Source: Plasmodium brasilianum (Eukaryota > Apicomplexa > Aconoidasida > Haemosporida > Plasmodiidae). From it: a stretch of 64,000 bases of DNA. The position numbers and the translations under genes are program-made. Location of the stretch: positions 2,388,501 through 2,452,500 of the forward strand of contig NC_090127.1 of assembly GCF_023973825.1 (NCBI RefSeq), written 5' to 3'. Positions 24,597 to 38,700 of the stretch are shown piece by piece; position 1 is the stretch's first letter; each line of letters begins with the position of its first letter. A model generated the notes under the pieces. That model did no database searches. It was not told the origin of the DNA and saw only the letters and a program-made list of their open reading frames with translations.

Positions 24597-24899
24597 TTTG
24601 TATTTATACATAAATATATGCATATATATTATATATATAATACAAATACATATATATTGAATGAGGGGGAGCAAGAAGGCAAGAAACGGAAAAAGAATCA
24701 TCTCATGGGGGATAACACTTCGCGCAATTCAAAGGAAACGGATATAAAAAATGAGAAGCTCTATAGAGGAGTTCTAAAAATAAATTAGTGAAGAGAAGAA
24801 AATGAAATGAAGAATGCAAACAGACGAAAAGATTAAAAGGGTAGAGAAAAAAATGACCTCATACATAATTAATCCTTAGCAACAAAAAAATAAAAAAAA

Positions 24900-25140
24900 T
24901 CAAATCAAACAGAATCAAACAAAATCAAACAAAGTGAAACAAAGTAAAACAAAATGAAACAAAATAAAGCAAAATGAAACAAAATAAAGCAAAGTAAAAC
25001 AAAGTATAGCACAGTAAAACAAAGTACAGCACAGTAAAACAAAGTACAGCACAGTAAAACAAAGTATAGCACAGTAAAACAAAGTATAGCACAGTAAAAC
25101 AAAGTGGTACAAAATGAAACAAAATAAAGCAAAGTAAAAT
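24900..25140. repeat. 10/20-bp minisatellite (AAAACAAAGTACAGCACAGT)
   Basis: The outer part is a 10-bp AAACAAAATG-like repeat; the centre is about five copies of a 20-bp unit alternating AAAACAAAGT with A(C/T)AGCACAGT. Intergenic; the Cys/Leu/Phe-rich ORFs on the complement are artefacts. Confidence 0.85.
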
Positions 25141-26140
25141 CTTGTAAAAAAATATCAAGAAAAATGATTCAATTCATGCTTATCTACAAATAATAAAAAA
25201 GTAAAGAAAAAGAAATGAAAAAATTAAACGGTTTTCCCCATTCCCAAGTTAAAAAAAAAAAAAATATTATTAAATTGTTCAAATGAAAAGAAAAATAAAA
25301 AGAGGGTATACGTATATTTTATTATTATATTTATATTTATATAGTTGCAAAAATGGAAATACATAAATAAATGCATAAACTGTATATTTAATTTATATAT
25401 ACATATGCTTGCCTCCAATATTCCATGTATTTTATAATACCCCATTTACTAATATGCAATAAAAAATATATCAAAAAACACGTCAAAAAATACGACAAAA
25501 CGTACATAAAAAAAATGTCAAAAACTGCTATCTCCCATTCGTGCTATGGATATATAGCGTCGTCTGTTCGCAAAAAATTTTGAAGTACATATTTCCCATA
25601 TATAACATATATATATTTATATATACATTTTTGGGAAGTCCATAACATATATATATAAATATATATTTATGTATGCATTAAACATAAATTGTAATTGTAA
25701 TTACGACAAGATCATATCAGTATGTTCACGAAGTGCCAAAAAAAAATATAAAAAAAGAGAAACCTAATATATTTTCTGCCATCCATTATATGTAACGTAA
25801 ACAAAATCAAGCTGTACGTTCATGTTAACTGCACTATTTCTTCTACATTTTCCAAATGTAGAATTACAAAAAAAAAAAAAAAAAAAAAAAAGTAAATCTT
25901 CAATTTTTAATAATTTTTCTTAACACAGCATAAAACAAAATAACGCTTATTTTGGGGAAAGATTAAAGTTTTAAGTTTCACTTAGTAAATGTAATAATGT
26001 TTTAATAATAATGATTAATATTGGATTTGCCATCTTAAATGTTGAATTGAATTATATATTACATAATAAAAAGCGCATATAAATATGCTTGTTTTTTTTA
26101 TGGGTCACCCAAAAAAAGCTCGAAAAAAACATATATTGTA

Positions 26141-26175
<35 letters not shown>

Positions 26176-27924
26176 GTTTATGTTTATGTTTATGTTTATG
26201 TTTATGTTTATGTTTATGTTTATGTCCTTTTAATCATGTACTATACAACGAGAGCATAGGTTTCTGAGTGAAATAATATTGTAGGGGGAAACGATTACGC
26301 AAATGTTAAGTTTTTTTTATTTTTACAAAGTTCCCTACTAGTGCATTTTGTAAGAAGCTGCATTTGTTTATGTGCATGTGTATGCATAAATATGTACATA
26401 CGTATGACGACAGGGTATTTTGCGTGATATGCAGCTCTTATCAGCTAAACGATCAACTTGATGTAAAATTTTAGCTTTTACAAGATGAATTATGTTTGTC
26501 TTAAAATAAAACTTACATAGGGGATGTTGTAATATGTTATGGAAAACACAATACAACATATCTTTATTTTTTACTTCGAAAATTATGCCCCATATATAAT
26601 GCATACAATATTTGTATATCACTCTGCTTATGTTATAAGCACATATATACTGTTGATTATTAAGTTAAAACTTAGATATCACTGTTAAGAAAATTAAATT
26701 AATCCCATGTAATAATACGGCATAAATATTTTTTCTTTTTTTTGTTTTTCCCATTCATGGTAATCCATTTCGTAAAACAGCAAAGTCCACTGTGCATACG
26801 CACATACTCATAAATACATATATATATAATATATATATATATAATATGTATGTTCAAGCATATCATATATATATATGCGTAATTATATTACAAAATATGT
26901 ATATGTATTTATTTTTTTTTTCTGTGTAACTTTCTCTTTTCGCTATTTACACTTAAACTCTGCTTTTGTTTTTGATTTCCTTTTTTTCGCGTACAAAATA
27001 AAGTAATTGTTCGTACGTAAAATATCATTTTTTTTTTTTTTTTCTCGCATCAGTTCGAATTATCACGTGTATCCATATGCTGCGAAATTTTTTTAGTAGT
27101 AAATGTTTTTATAATTTATGAATGCACAAATTGAGTAAGGAGCTTTTCGTAAATAAAATGCTTAAAGAAAATTATTATAAAGTTAATCAGTTTGATTTTA
27201 TTTGATTTTATTTGGCTTTATTTGGTTTTATTTGATTTAATTTGATTTAATTTAATTTGATTTAATTTAATTTAATTTAATCTTTTTTTTTTTTTTTTTT
27301 TGTTATTAAAAATGCTATTATGTTCAATTTAAAAAGGGTGTGTTGCAGGTGTGAAACGCAGCATGTAATAATGCCATTTTACAAAAACATAAACTTTATT
27401 ATAATCATAAATATATACAAATACACATATATATATTTATTTATTCATACACATATATATATTTATTTATATGCTTGCAAGATTTAAGGAATAGCTTAAT
27501 TTTTCGATCCTTTTTTAAAAAAAATAATGACAAAGAAATTACGTCATTTTGTTTAATTTTCTATTTGTGGTTTGCATATTACTATATATTAATCGAAGGT
27601 TCGGGTGAAATGCACTTGATTTTACTATGAAATAGTATTTTTTTTTTTTTTTTTATATTTCTTTTTATTCTTTTTGCAAAATAAAAGTTTAAAGGGGGGA
27701 TGAAGGTAGGACGCTGTTGAGAACATAAAAAACAGAGAAACAAATCCTCAAATGTACGAAATATATATTCATTTTTTATGTATGTATGAGCACTTTTCGA
27801 TAAATTAACTTCTGCTATTATCACTCTTCCTAATTTTGTATGTCACAACGGCATGTATTCAAAAATATTTTGTTTTTGTTAGCACATATAATGTAGTATT
27901 GTGTTTATATAAGATGCTACAAAG

Positions 27925-28225
27925 AACTACATTTTTATGATCATCTGTGTAGTGCTATATTTTTTTTATGATCATCTGTGTAGTGCTATATTTTTTTTAT
28001 GAGCACCCGTGTAGGATTTTATTTTTTTTTATGAACACCTGTGTAGTGCTACATTTTTTTTATGAGCACCTGTGTAGGATTTTATTTTTTTTTTTTTTTA
28101 TAATCATCTATATAGAGCTGTTTCATTCTTTATGAGCACCTATGTACGACTGCTTCATTTTTTACGATCCACCTGTGTAGGATTTCTTTTTTTTTTTTTT
28201 TTTTTTATGAGCACCTATGTAGTTT
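27925..28225. repeat. Degenerate ~35-bp minisatellite (TTTATGA[T/G]CA[T/C]CTGTGTAG)
   Basis: About eight copies of a unit consisting of a poly(T) tract, ATGATCATCTGTGTAG or ATGAGCACCTGTGTAG, then TGCTATA or GATTTTA. Poly(T) lengths vary and the core has drifted. It is more complex than the surrounding microsatellites. Confidence 0.85.
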
Positions 28226-28432
28226 TGTACTTTGAGTAGTGTGATATATATTATGATATTTTTTTAGTAGTTAAACAGTAATACATTTTAGTAAGTGATC
28301 AAAGAAAATAAAAACTACTTGTATGTTTTTTTATGTTAGTGTACTTTTTTTTTTTCAAATGAGATTTATATCTTTATATATACGTATGTAAACGTATAAA
28401 TATACATGTACATACGCATATACATATCTACA

Positions 28433-28472
<40 letters not shown>

Positions 28473-28869
28473 CAAATGTATATGAGTACATGTATCGCTG
28501 TACATGAATGTACATTTTTGAAATACTTTTTAAGTATCATAAATACAAATTGTACTTGAACGATTAATCGAAAATTTTATAAATTTTGCTAATAAGAAAA
28601 AAGTAAACGAAAAATTATATTTTGCAGCTCAGGTTTTTTTTTATTTTTTTAAAAAAAATAAAAAGTATAATTCACCTATGACATAATTTTAACAAATTTG
28701 TGTCCCCGATTATTACCTTTTTAAGTTCATTGTACTCATTTTTAACGTAATAAGCTTTTTCTTAATTCACCTTGCCTGTTCATGTTATGCACACTTATGT
28801 TCATAAATATTATTATAAATACATATGTGCTTAAATGTTTATATAAATAAGTACATAGGTACATACAAT

Positions 28870-29165
28870 TTACATACACATATACATACACATATATTTA
28901 CATGTATACATACGTACACATATATTTACACGTATACATACGTACACATATATTTACACGTATACATACGTACACATATATTTACACGTATACATACATA
29001 CATACATACATACACATATACATACATACATACACATATACATACATACATACACATATACATACATACACATATACATACATACACATATACATACATA
29101 CACATATACATACATACACATATACATACATACACATATACATACATACACATATGCAAACATAC
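28870..29165. repeat. ACATACATACACATAT microsatellite cluster
   Basis: First a 26-bp unit (four copies of an ATATTTACACGTATACATACGTACAC type), then short CATACATACA/CACATATA repeats. All six frames are open, producing Thr/Tyr/His- and Cys/Met/Val-rich shadow ORFs that are not genes. Confidence 0.88.
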
Positions 29166-29454
29166 GTACACACATATATACGTGCTTACATACACATACA
29201 CTCATACGTATTTATTTCTACGTTCTATGTGTACTCTTTTCCTGTTTTAAGCGCCCCTTGTATTAACCGCATTTTTAACTACTCATTTATTTCACGTAAT
29301 TCTATGTAAGTATTGTGTGCTTCCACATATATTTTTTTTAACCGCGCTATTTTTGAAACCAAAAAAAAAAAAAATAAAAAAAGTAAGATAAAGTAAAACA
29401 AAACATAATTAAATTACATAGAATAAAATAAAAAAAAAAAAAAAAATAAAATTA

Positions 29455-29635
29455 AAACAAAGCCATTTAAAACAAAACTAATTAAAACAAAACTAATTAC
29501 AACGAAACTAATTAAAACAAAACTAATTAAAACAGAACTAATTAAAACGAAGCTAATTACAACGAAACTAATTACAACGAAACTAATTAAAACGAAGCCA
29601 ATTAAAACAAAGCCAATTAAAACAAAGCAAAATAT
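29455..29635. repeat. 15-bp minisatellite (AATTAAAACAAAACT) just upstream of the UBR1-like gene
   Basis: About eleven 15-bp units with A/G and A/C variants end about 115 bp before the ATG at 29752, probably within the promoter or 5' UTR. Confidence 0.85.
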
Positions 29636-29751
29636 AATATATTATAATATAATACAATATAACGAAAACAAAGGAAAGGCGAGGTTAAGCAGAACAGTTT
29701 TTTTTTTTTTTTTTTTCCACTCCCTTTTTTTTTTATGAACAGTTAATAAAA

Positions 29752-32700
29752 ATGCTTAATGTGGACCAAGAGAAAGAAAATAATAGTAACGATAAGGAGG
29801 AAATATTGCCAATTTCAAAATTTTTACAGAAGGAGTATGGTGATGGAAAAGCAAACAAAAAGGATGTTATGAGAAACTTAAGAAAAAGGATTTATAACCA
29901 TGAACAATTTGAGGATATATATAAAAAATTAAAAGAACTACATGGGAATAGTGGAATTTGCACACGGCAATGGAAAGAAGGTAGCTTTGCTTTTAAGTGT
30001 TACAATTGTGAAGGAGATCCGACATGTGCAATATGTGCAAAATGTTTCTTTGGTTCTAATCATAAAACTCATATATATAGATTAACACACACTAGTGGAG
30101 GTTGTTGTGATTGTGGAGATACTTCATGGAATATTAAAGGCTCATGTTTTGATCATAGGGGAATAAATGAAGAATATTTGACTGATAAGTCAATTTTAAA
30201 TACATATGTAAAGAATAGGGTTAGAGATGATTTAGAAAGTTTGGTTGGTACATTATTTAAGGATATTATATTGAAAGATGGTTATTTTTTATCTCTTGTG
30301 AATGCTGATTATGTGGAATATGCTTTTGAGTTTTTTAAAGATTTAGGTATAACTAGCTATTTATTTAGACAAATAATATGCGAAGTATTTACTGGAGCAA
30401 AAATTGATTTTTTAATAAATTTTCATTATTGTTTTTATGGAGGAATTCAAAAAGCATTATATTCGTTATATTTATCTTTATTTGTTCATCCATATTTTAA
30501 ACAAAGATTTGCTTTCAAGTTAGCAAAGCATTATAGTTTAGTAGTGCGTGTTGTTGATGATAGGATGTATAATGATAACAATTTAAATGGTTTAAGTGTT
30601 CAAGTATTAACAGTACCAGAAATAGCTTACACACTTGTAATAAACAATTTTTTAAATGATTTAATAAAACTCATTGAAAGTTTTTGTGTATATAATTATG
30701 TAACTAAGTGTGTTATGTATAAAAAATTCTTACGATCAGATATAGAAATTATCATTCGTATTTGTGTGGATTTAAAATATCTATTATATCATACCGAAGT
30801 TATTAAAATTGTATTGTTTAATAAATACATAATTAAAAAAATTTTACATATATTGTCTATATTGCATCGTATGAATTCACAAGTGCGTTATACCAAAACA
30901 CATATTATTTATGAAGACTTGTCTAGCTCCTATTCTATAACCATTGAAAATTATTTACTCCGTGTATTTGAGCCCTTGGCAAACTTTTGCAAAAGAGAAA
31001 AGAATGCTAATTTCCGTAATTTATTTTTACTCTATCAACTTACTATAGAAAGTATTTGCTCTCTTAATCTCTTTCCCTTTATTGATGATACGAGTGATCA
31101 AAAATGGCTTAAAAAAAGAAAAACTGAAAAGAGCATAAATAATAATAATAATAATAATAATGGTGGTACTACTGCTGAAAAGGGAAAGGATAGATCAATG
31201 GACCCAGGTGAGCCCGCGGAGGGTGCAGGAAAGGGAAATGAAAACATCGTAGGTGCTAGTGGTGGTACTGCCAATGGAACTGCCAACGAGACGAGTGCGG
31301 ATGCACCAGGGGCCGAAGTTAGCAATGGCAAAAGCAGCGGCGGCTTAGATAAGGGCAAAGACGGAGAAGGCGAAAGCAAAAATGTGGAGGAAAAAAAAGG
31401 AGGTAACAAAACGAAACCAGAAAAAAAAAAAAAGAGGAAGCGATTGAGGCATTTAAGGTCTCTTCATTCCCCGTTAGTCCGTTTCTTTATGATGATTTTA
31501 AATTTCGATGTTGTTAAAAAGTGTATTGATGATTTGTATTGGTATAAATATATATATTCAAAAAAAATGAAGAAAACAAATATGCACAATTTTGGAGGTA
31601 GTAAGGGAATATTTCATTGTACCAAGCAGAATTCTTTTGGAAAGGATAGTAATAGTGGTTGTAGTAGTACCCCTTTTCCTAGCAGCGCTGGTCAAGGAAA
31701 TGGTTTTACTGACGAATCGTCCACCCGAGTGGCAGGTAAAGAGGAAGCTTTGTTCATTGTGAAAGAGTTTGTAAAGGATTTCTATTCGATGGAAAAATAC
31801 ACAGATGAAGTGATAAACAAAAGAAAAATGCTACAAGAAAGGTACGAAGAAGATGGAAATAAAATAAAGATAAATCTTTTTAACTATAAACCATTTTTAA
31901 ATTGTTATGAGGATAAAGAAAATACAAAAATTAGCAATTATTTAAAGGAGCATAAATATTTGGAAGAGCAATATTTCAAATGGATTATTAACACGAGCAA
32001 TTCGAAAGGAAAAGAAGGGAAAGAAAAGGAAAAGGAAAAGAATAATGATGACAATAAGATCACTTATAGAAAAAGTATACAAGAAAAGAAAACAAATGTT
32101 ATGTGTAAAAACATGTTCATAGAAAAAAAAGTAAATTGTAAAAATACCGAATTTAATGAATTTTTAGAAATGCAGTATATACATGAAAGGAGTGATATAT
32201 ACTTAAACCCGATATATATTGATTTATATATGAGGGATGTATTTGAATTTATTAATTTGTTCAATTTTAAATTATTGAAGTATATCCTATTTATTAATGT
32301 ACATATATTATGTTTTATATATGAAATAAAATATGGTTACTGGGTAAGAAATGGACCTCAGATGGTATTTCAAGTGAGCGAATATGAAAATTCTTTATTT
32401 TTTCAAAATGATATTATTGGAATTCAATTTGCTATGATAATGATGAATATGTTACCTTTATATGAAGGTCAATCTGTACCAATAGATAATGATATTTTAA
32501 ATCTTTTTAAAAAAGTTTTTGATGAAAATATTAGGAATACTGCAAATTTGGGTAGCGTAGACCAACCTACAGATGATACGTATTCCAACACGAGTGGAAA
32601 AACGAATAACAATGAATTTAGTCGCTTAGATGTAGTAGACGTTATAAATTCCAGTACAGATAACAATTGTACTAGTAAAAATGGAGGACAACCGGTGGAA

Positions 32701-35700
32701 GAAAACAACAAAAAAGGAGGTATACATAAAGTAGAAAACTTCGAAGAAAAAAAAAAAGATGAACTGAGTACTTATCACCATGATAGCAATGAAGAACATA
32801 TGCTTATATATAGCAAGAAGAAAGTGCGTAACGCAAAGGCAGAGGAGGAAAACAACATTTTTTCTCTTTTTTTTGGAAAAAAAAGGTATAATAATGTACA
32901 TGCAGGCACAAGATTCCGAAATGGTGCATTAACAAGTCAGAATAAAAGTGAAAAAATTGATTTTAGATCTATATATAATTTACTAATTACCTATGTGATG
33001 ACTAGCCAATTAGGTAAACTTAGAAAAGAATTACACCAGAAGAGTGGGGTGGAGCAAGAAGAAGAAACCAACCATCAGAGGGGTAATGACTCGCTAGAGA
33101 ATGGTGAAGGTGCGAGCACCTCGGCAGGGATAATGCATAACGATAAAGATGCAGAACCGGCTGAGCGTGAACGGAGTGGTGGAAGCAGTGATAGTGTCAA
33201 TTGCGGTAATGCAAATACGTTTTCCAATATGAAGGGTGAAACGACGGGGGAGTTCCCATATGATGCGTATTATATAAATAAACTGGAGTGGAGTGAGTAC
33301 CTGAAGCTTTTTATGGAGATGGAGGTAAGGAATCCATTTGTAATATTATATCAATTAATATTTAAGAATTTTAGGATGAATTTATATTTAAAAAATGTTA
33401 AGGACATGTACATGGAAATACAATTACATCATTTAAAAGTAGTATACAAGATTTTCACTGATATATATAGTAATAAATTAAAAATAGATTCAAGGAAAAT
33501 AAATTATATATTTTATTTTCAATTATTTTATGATTTGTTAATAAGAGTTTTTAACGAATTATATTATTTTGAATCAAGTAATATACCGAGAAAAACATCG
33601 TATATTAAATATAAAGAGCGAGGTAAATATAATGTAAAAAAAATTATGATTCAATTATTAGCTTCCAAAGATTTTCAATATTTTCAACTGGAAGATGTTT
33701 TTCCTAAACAGTTCAGGCACCACCCCAGTTTTTATGAACTTGTTAATAAATATGGTCATACAACTCATATGTCAAGGAGTAATGTAAATTTAATTAAATT
33801 AAATAAAAGTTCTTGGTTATTATATGATGCTTTTTGGCCTATATCTCAATATAAAGATTTTCAGTCAGCTAATGAAAAATGCATAAAAGAAGAAAATGCA
33901 ACTTACATAGGGTGTTCAAGAGAAGAAGATAAAGAATATATGACTTTTTCTTTTAGAAAAATTCAAAATATGTTATTTTTCGTCTTCAAAAATAGCTGCC
34001 TAGTCCCCATGCTATTGACCATCTTTATTGTAAATGAAGAATTTCAAAAAAAATTAGAGCGAAGGATTAAGGAAGCTTCGACGGGGATGCCTCCTACTAA
34101 TGGGGCATCATCAACTAGAGGGATACCGCCTACAAATGGAGGATCATCTACAAGGGCTATTCCTCCCACAAATGGTGCACAACCTACAATAGTGAACGGT
34201 GCGAATAGCATTACTGGCAGTCTAAATAGCAATAGGTCAATTGAACAAAATAGTCGTTTGAGTAGCCCTAACGTTAACATGCTCCAGAGTAATACATCTG
34301 CTGGAAATATAATTCCTGACGCACTTCCCTCATTAAACGACTTAGACATATATAGTTTGCTAACTCAAGGAGGTGTGAACAGAAATGGAAATGGAACCCA
34401 TATGAGTAGCAGGGTTATTGGAAGTAATATCATGGTGAATATGAACAACACAGGCAATAATGGTAATTCTGCGAATGGTAATAATATGGCAAGTAATAAT
34501 GGTAGTTTAGCTAACAACAATAATGATAGCTCGTCCAACAGCAGTAATGCTAATGACAATAATGGAAATGCTTCCAACGGAAATACCTCTACCGACAATA
34601 ACACTTACATAATTGTGGATCAGAATGGTGATAATGAAACACTGTTTGCAGAAATATTAATAAATAGAAATCCAAATAATTCAATAAATATGGAAATAGT
34701 AAATGTAACAGATAACCACATAGGGGAAGGTGGGGGTAACAGAAATTACAGACAGTTAAATGCTGATGGTTTATCAGAATTAATTAGAAATTTGATTAGT
34801 GAAAATAATATTATTAATAATGTTATTGATGAATCATTGTTGGCTAACAATACGAGCACAACTAATCATGAAGGGGTAAGGAGAATAAGAGGAGCTCGAA
34901 ATAATAATACTGAAGATAATATGTCTTATGATGAAAATTCTTCTAGTGAAGAATTTCATTTGGTAGAATCAGAACTACCGAACATGTTAAGAATAAATTT
35001 ATTAAGAAGGAGAAGTGGTCCATTTGATCTAAACATAGTTACAGATGGAAATGAATTTAATGTTAACCCAAATAATAGCAGCCTAAATAATACCATAGAT
35101 ATTTTAATAAAAATAATAAAATTGCTAAGTATTGTTATAGGCACTATTCACCCGTTTAAAGAATTAAACGGATTTTACTACTCCAATTGCAGCATTTTTC
35201 CCATTGATGAAAAGGAGGACGAAAAGGACTTAACCTCCAGCAGTTCGGATGAATCGTACATGTGTAAAGCGTTTACTGGTGATGGGGAAGAATTAATAGG
35301 TGAAGTGGTAAACGAAGCAGTACACGAAGAGGTAGACAAAGCGGTGGAAGGAGAAGAAAAGAATCAGCTAAAAGGGGGAAATAACCTTGGAGGTGCTTAT
35401 CGCACCAGTATGTTGAAGGTGAATAATGGAAGTAGTAAGGATAACGATAAAAGTAATGGTAATCCGTACGAATGTGCAAACTCATCAAAGGAAAATGGGA
35501 CTCAGGTACAAAATAATGACGTTAATGGTTGTTTAATTTTTGATCATGTAAATGTGATAAAGAAAAGAAGAAAGGAGAGAAAAAGGAGCAGTGGTGGTAA
35601 TGGTACAAATGGAAGCAAAGGTAGTAATAATGGTAATAATAATACGAACAGAAAGATGCAGAATGCTTACGCATTAAGCAAAATAGCTGTCTATAATTTT

Positions 35701-38700
35701 ATCACTTGTATTAACAATATAAATGCCAACGAAGATAAATGCTTTCTAAAAGTAAGACACACAATAGTGAATAGACTAAAAGAAATTTTTACAGAAAATT
35801 ATGATTGCAAAAATGTAAATAATGGAAACGAACTATTAGAAATAGCAAGAAGGAAACAGAAATATTTATTACAAAGTATGAAAGAGCAACAGATGAAGTT
35901 TAGCAAATTCTTGGATGAGGAGTTACTATCCGATGATGACGATGATGATAACGATGATGATAACGATTATAACGATAATAAAAATAGTAAATATAGTAAA
36001 ACACTTTTAAATTGCAAAAAGGGGGAACAAGAGGACGAAGCAGGAAACAAAGCCAAGAAAGACGGAAATGATGGACCAAATACAAAAGGTACCGGAAAAG
36101 GAAGAAGAAAAAAATATGAACATGATCATACAATTTGTGAGTACGAAAAAACTAAAGAAAAAAATTGTATATGTGTATTATGTAAAGAAGGAATGACCAA
36201 AAACAATCCATTGGCATATATATGCTTTGCATCACATACCAGTCTTTTAAAAAAAATTATAAAAAAAAATAAAATTGCTTTTCCATGTAAATATCCTTCC
36301 ATATATACATGTGGTCATGTTATACACACCAGATGTTTGCATAACACGAAAATTTTGAAATATAGAAAGTTGTTCAGTGTTAAAAATGAACCAACCTTAT
36401 ATGAATTTACTTGTCCCTTATGTCGATGTATAGCTAACTGCTTCATTGTTTATGTACCGAAAAGATACTTGTCTGAAGATGATAGATATAGAATATATAA
36501 CTGCAATTTGAAGGAGTTAATTCTTGACAGTTCTAACAAAAACCTATCAGAGTTGTTGAAGATATGTAGGAATGCACAATTAGATGATAAAAAAAATGAA
36601 GAAAAGAAAAATAGTCGTTACAGTGTAAGAACAAATTTGGAATCATGCGTAGAGGGGACTGATGCTCAACAGAGTTATAAAAACAGTGTACTTCTCGATG
36701 GTGAAGCTCCTGCGCAAGGGGGAAGTAAGCAATATTATTTGAGTAGTGTTACCACAGAAGATGCTATAACAGATGCTACTACTACGAACCACAATAATGG
36801 AAACATCCACAGTAGTCATGTGTTGACCACGTATACGCCCTATTACTATAATAAGGAAGTGATGGGAAATAAAGCTTATGTCCACTATTATGACGAGATT
36901 TCCAGTGCTAATAGAAAAGGAAGAAGGGAAAATTCATATTACAAGAATGAAGAGGAAAATGAAATTTCGGAATCATCTTCTTCCGATAGGTGGACTTACG
37001 CATCTTCGTCCAACCACTCCATTGATAGTGATATACCAGAGGAATTTTATTTTAAGTACAAGAATAAAAATAAAAAAATAAAAAATAAAAATAAGTTTTT
37101 GGAAATAAAAGAGGAGCATGAAGATAATTTGCATAACTCGAGTAATAGTGGCGTATATGACTTTTTTGATGAAGAGAAAATGAATGATATATTCAACTTG
37201 AGATTTAAGAAATTAATAGATAAATCTGTGTTAAACAATTTGTTGTCATATGATATGTATGAAGATAATAAGAAAATTATACTAAGAGAAGTTTATTTAA
37301 ATGAAAATAATATATATGATAAGTTGTACAATAAAGGAGATAGAAGGAGAAATGATTTTATAAAGGGGGAATTTTCATATAGTGCGGATAATGCTTCTGA
37401 CGAGGGGGGTTTTAACGAGGGCATTGCAAAGAGTGAAGATGTAGTGGATTACTTAAACGTATTGAAGGAGGAAGGTAGGAAGGTGGATATGGTTAGAAGT
37501 GATGGAAGTGAAAGATGTGCAGAAAATCAAAGAAGTGTACGAAATGAAGGAAGAAATGATACACGTGGTAGCCGAGAAAGACGAGGAAGACGAGGAAGAC
37601 GAGGAAGACGAGGAGGAAGCGAGTTGTATCTACACAAAAACACGTTTAATTACATGAACAAGGACCTTACGTTTACCTATCGTAATTCCAACTACTTCTA
37701 TCGGTACAAAAATGGCTTTTTATCCTATTATGTAAGTGTACCATTAAGATATATTAAAGAGATAAAAATGTTTTTGATTCAGAACAAGGCAAATAATTAC
37801 GAGGGGAGGAATGTGACTAGGAAAGTTTACTTTACGTCTCATGTAGATAAACGTTTTTTGAATAAGGATAAGTCAGATGGTAATTTTGATTTCCATAATT
37901 TGGTTTTAAACTTTTATATGGATGAGAAACTACTGGAGTACATAAAAAACAATTTTAACATGGATAATGTGGATGCAGAGGATGTTATTCAAAAGTATAG
38001 AATAACTCCAAGTGTAGAGGGAACTGAGGAAGAAGATGGAACAGAAGAAGCAAAGGGAGCAAATGGAAAAGACGGAGCAGAGAGAGCCATAAATAGGGGT
38101 AATCAGAGAACCTCTAATGAAAGAAACGGACAGCGAGTGAGCGAGTTATCCAGAGAATGCACTGAACACCAAAAAGAGAAGAGACTTAAAACGGACTATG
38201 AAGAGGATGTGAAAGAAAATAATAAGTCCGAGGTAGCACTACCGCAATATGCAGATGATTACTACGGAACAGGTAATGAATTAGAAAATGATGATGGTAG
38301 TCATTTAGTAAGTGGGAATAGTGGCTTAAGTAAGGGTATGGACTCTGAGAGGGGAAATTTAAAGTGCACGAATAATGGTTTAGATGAAAGTAGTAGCAGC
38401 TTAAACGGGAATAGTAGCAATGCAGAGAGAGGTACCAATTGTGGAAATGGTAATACCACTAACAAATCGTATAAAGATTGTCACGATGGAGGTAACACAA
38501 ATGGTGTAGTAGCCTCGTCAGACGGAGTCAATTTGGTTGAAAAGGGCATTGATCATAAATGCAAGAGGAGAATGAGAAGAAGAGGGAGAGGCAGAGAAAG
38601 TGGAAAACATAGTAAGCCAGAGGAAGGATCAAACAGTAGTAGTAATGACAGCAATCATGGAAGCAATCGTGATAACCATCGCAGCAGTGGACAAAGCTGT

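Larger units (their letters stand above)
24597..29751. other. Long (5.2 kb) divergent intergenic region
   Basis: This separates the starts of the minus-strand membrane protein and the plus-strand UBR1-like ligase, so it contains both promoters. No coding ORF has Plasmodium-like composition. It holds the minisatellites listed separately, (TA)n blocks, a TTTATG hexanucleotide run (26160-26225) and several poly(T) tracts. Confidence 0.7.

Noticed and set aside
28825..29309. Long Thr/Tyr/His and Cys/Met/Val open frames
   Set aside because: Microsatellite read-through; all six frames are open and none has natural composition.
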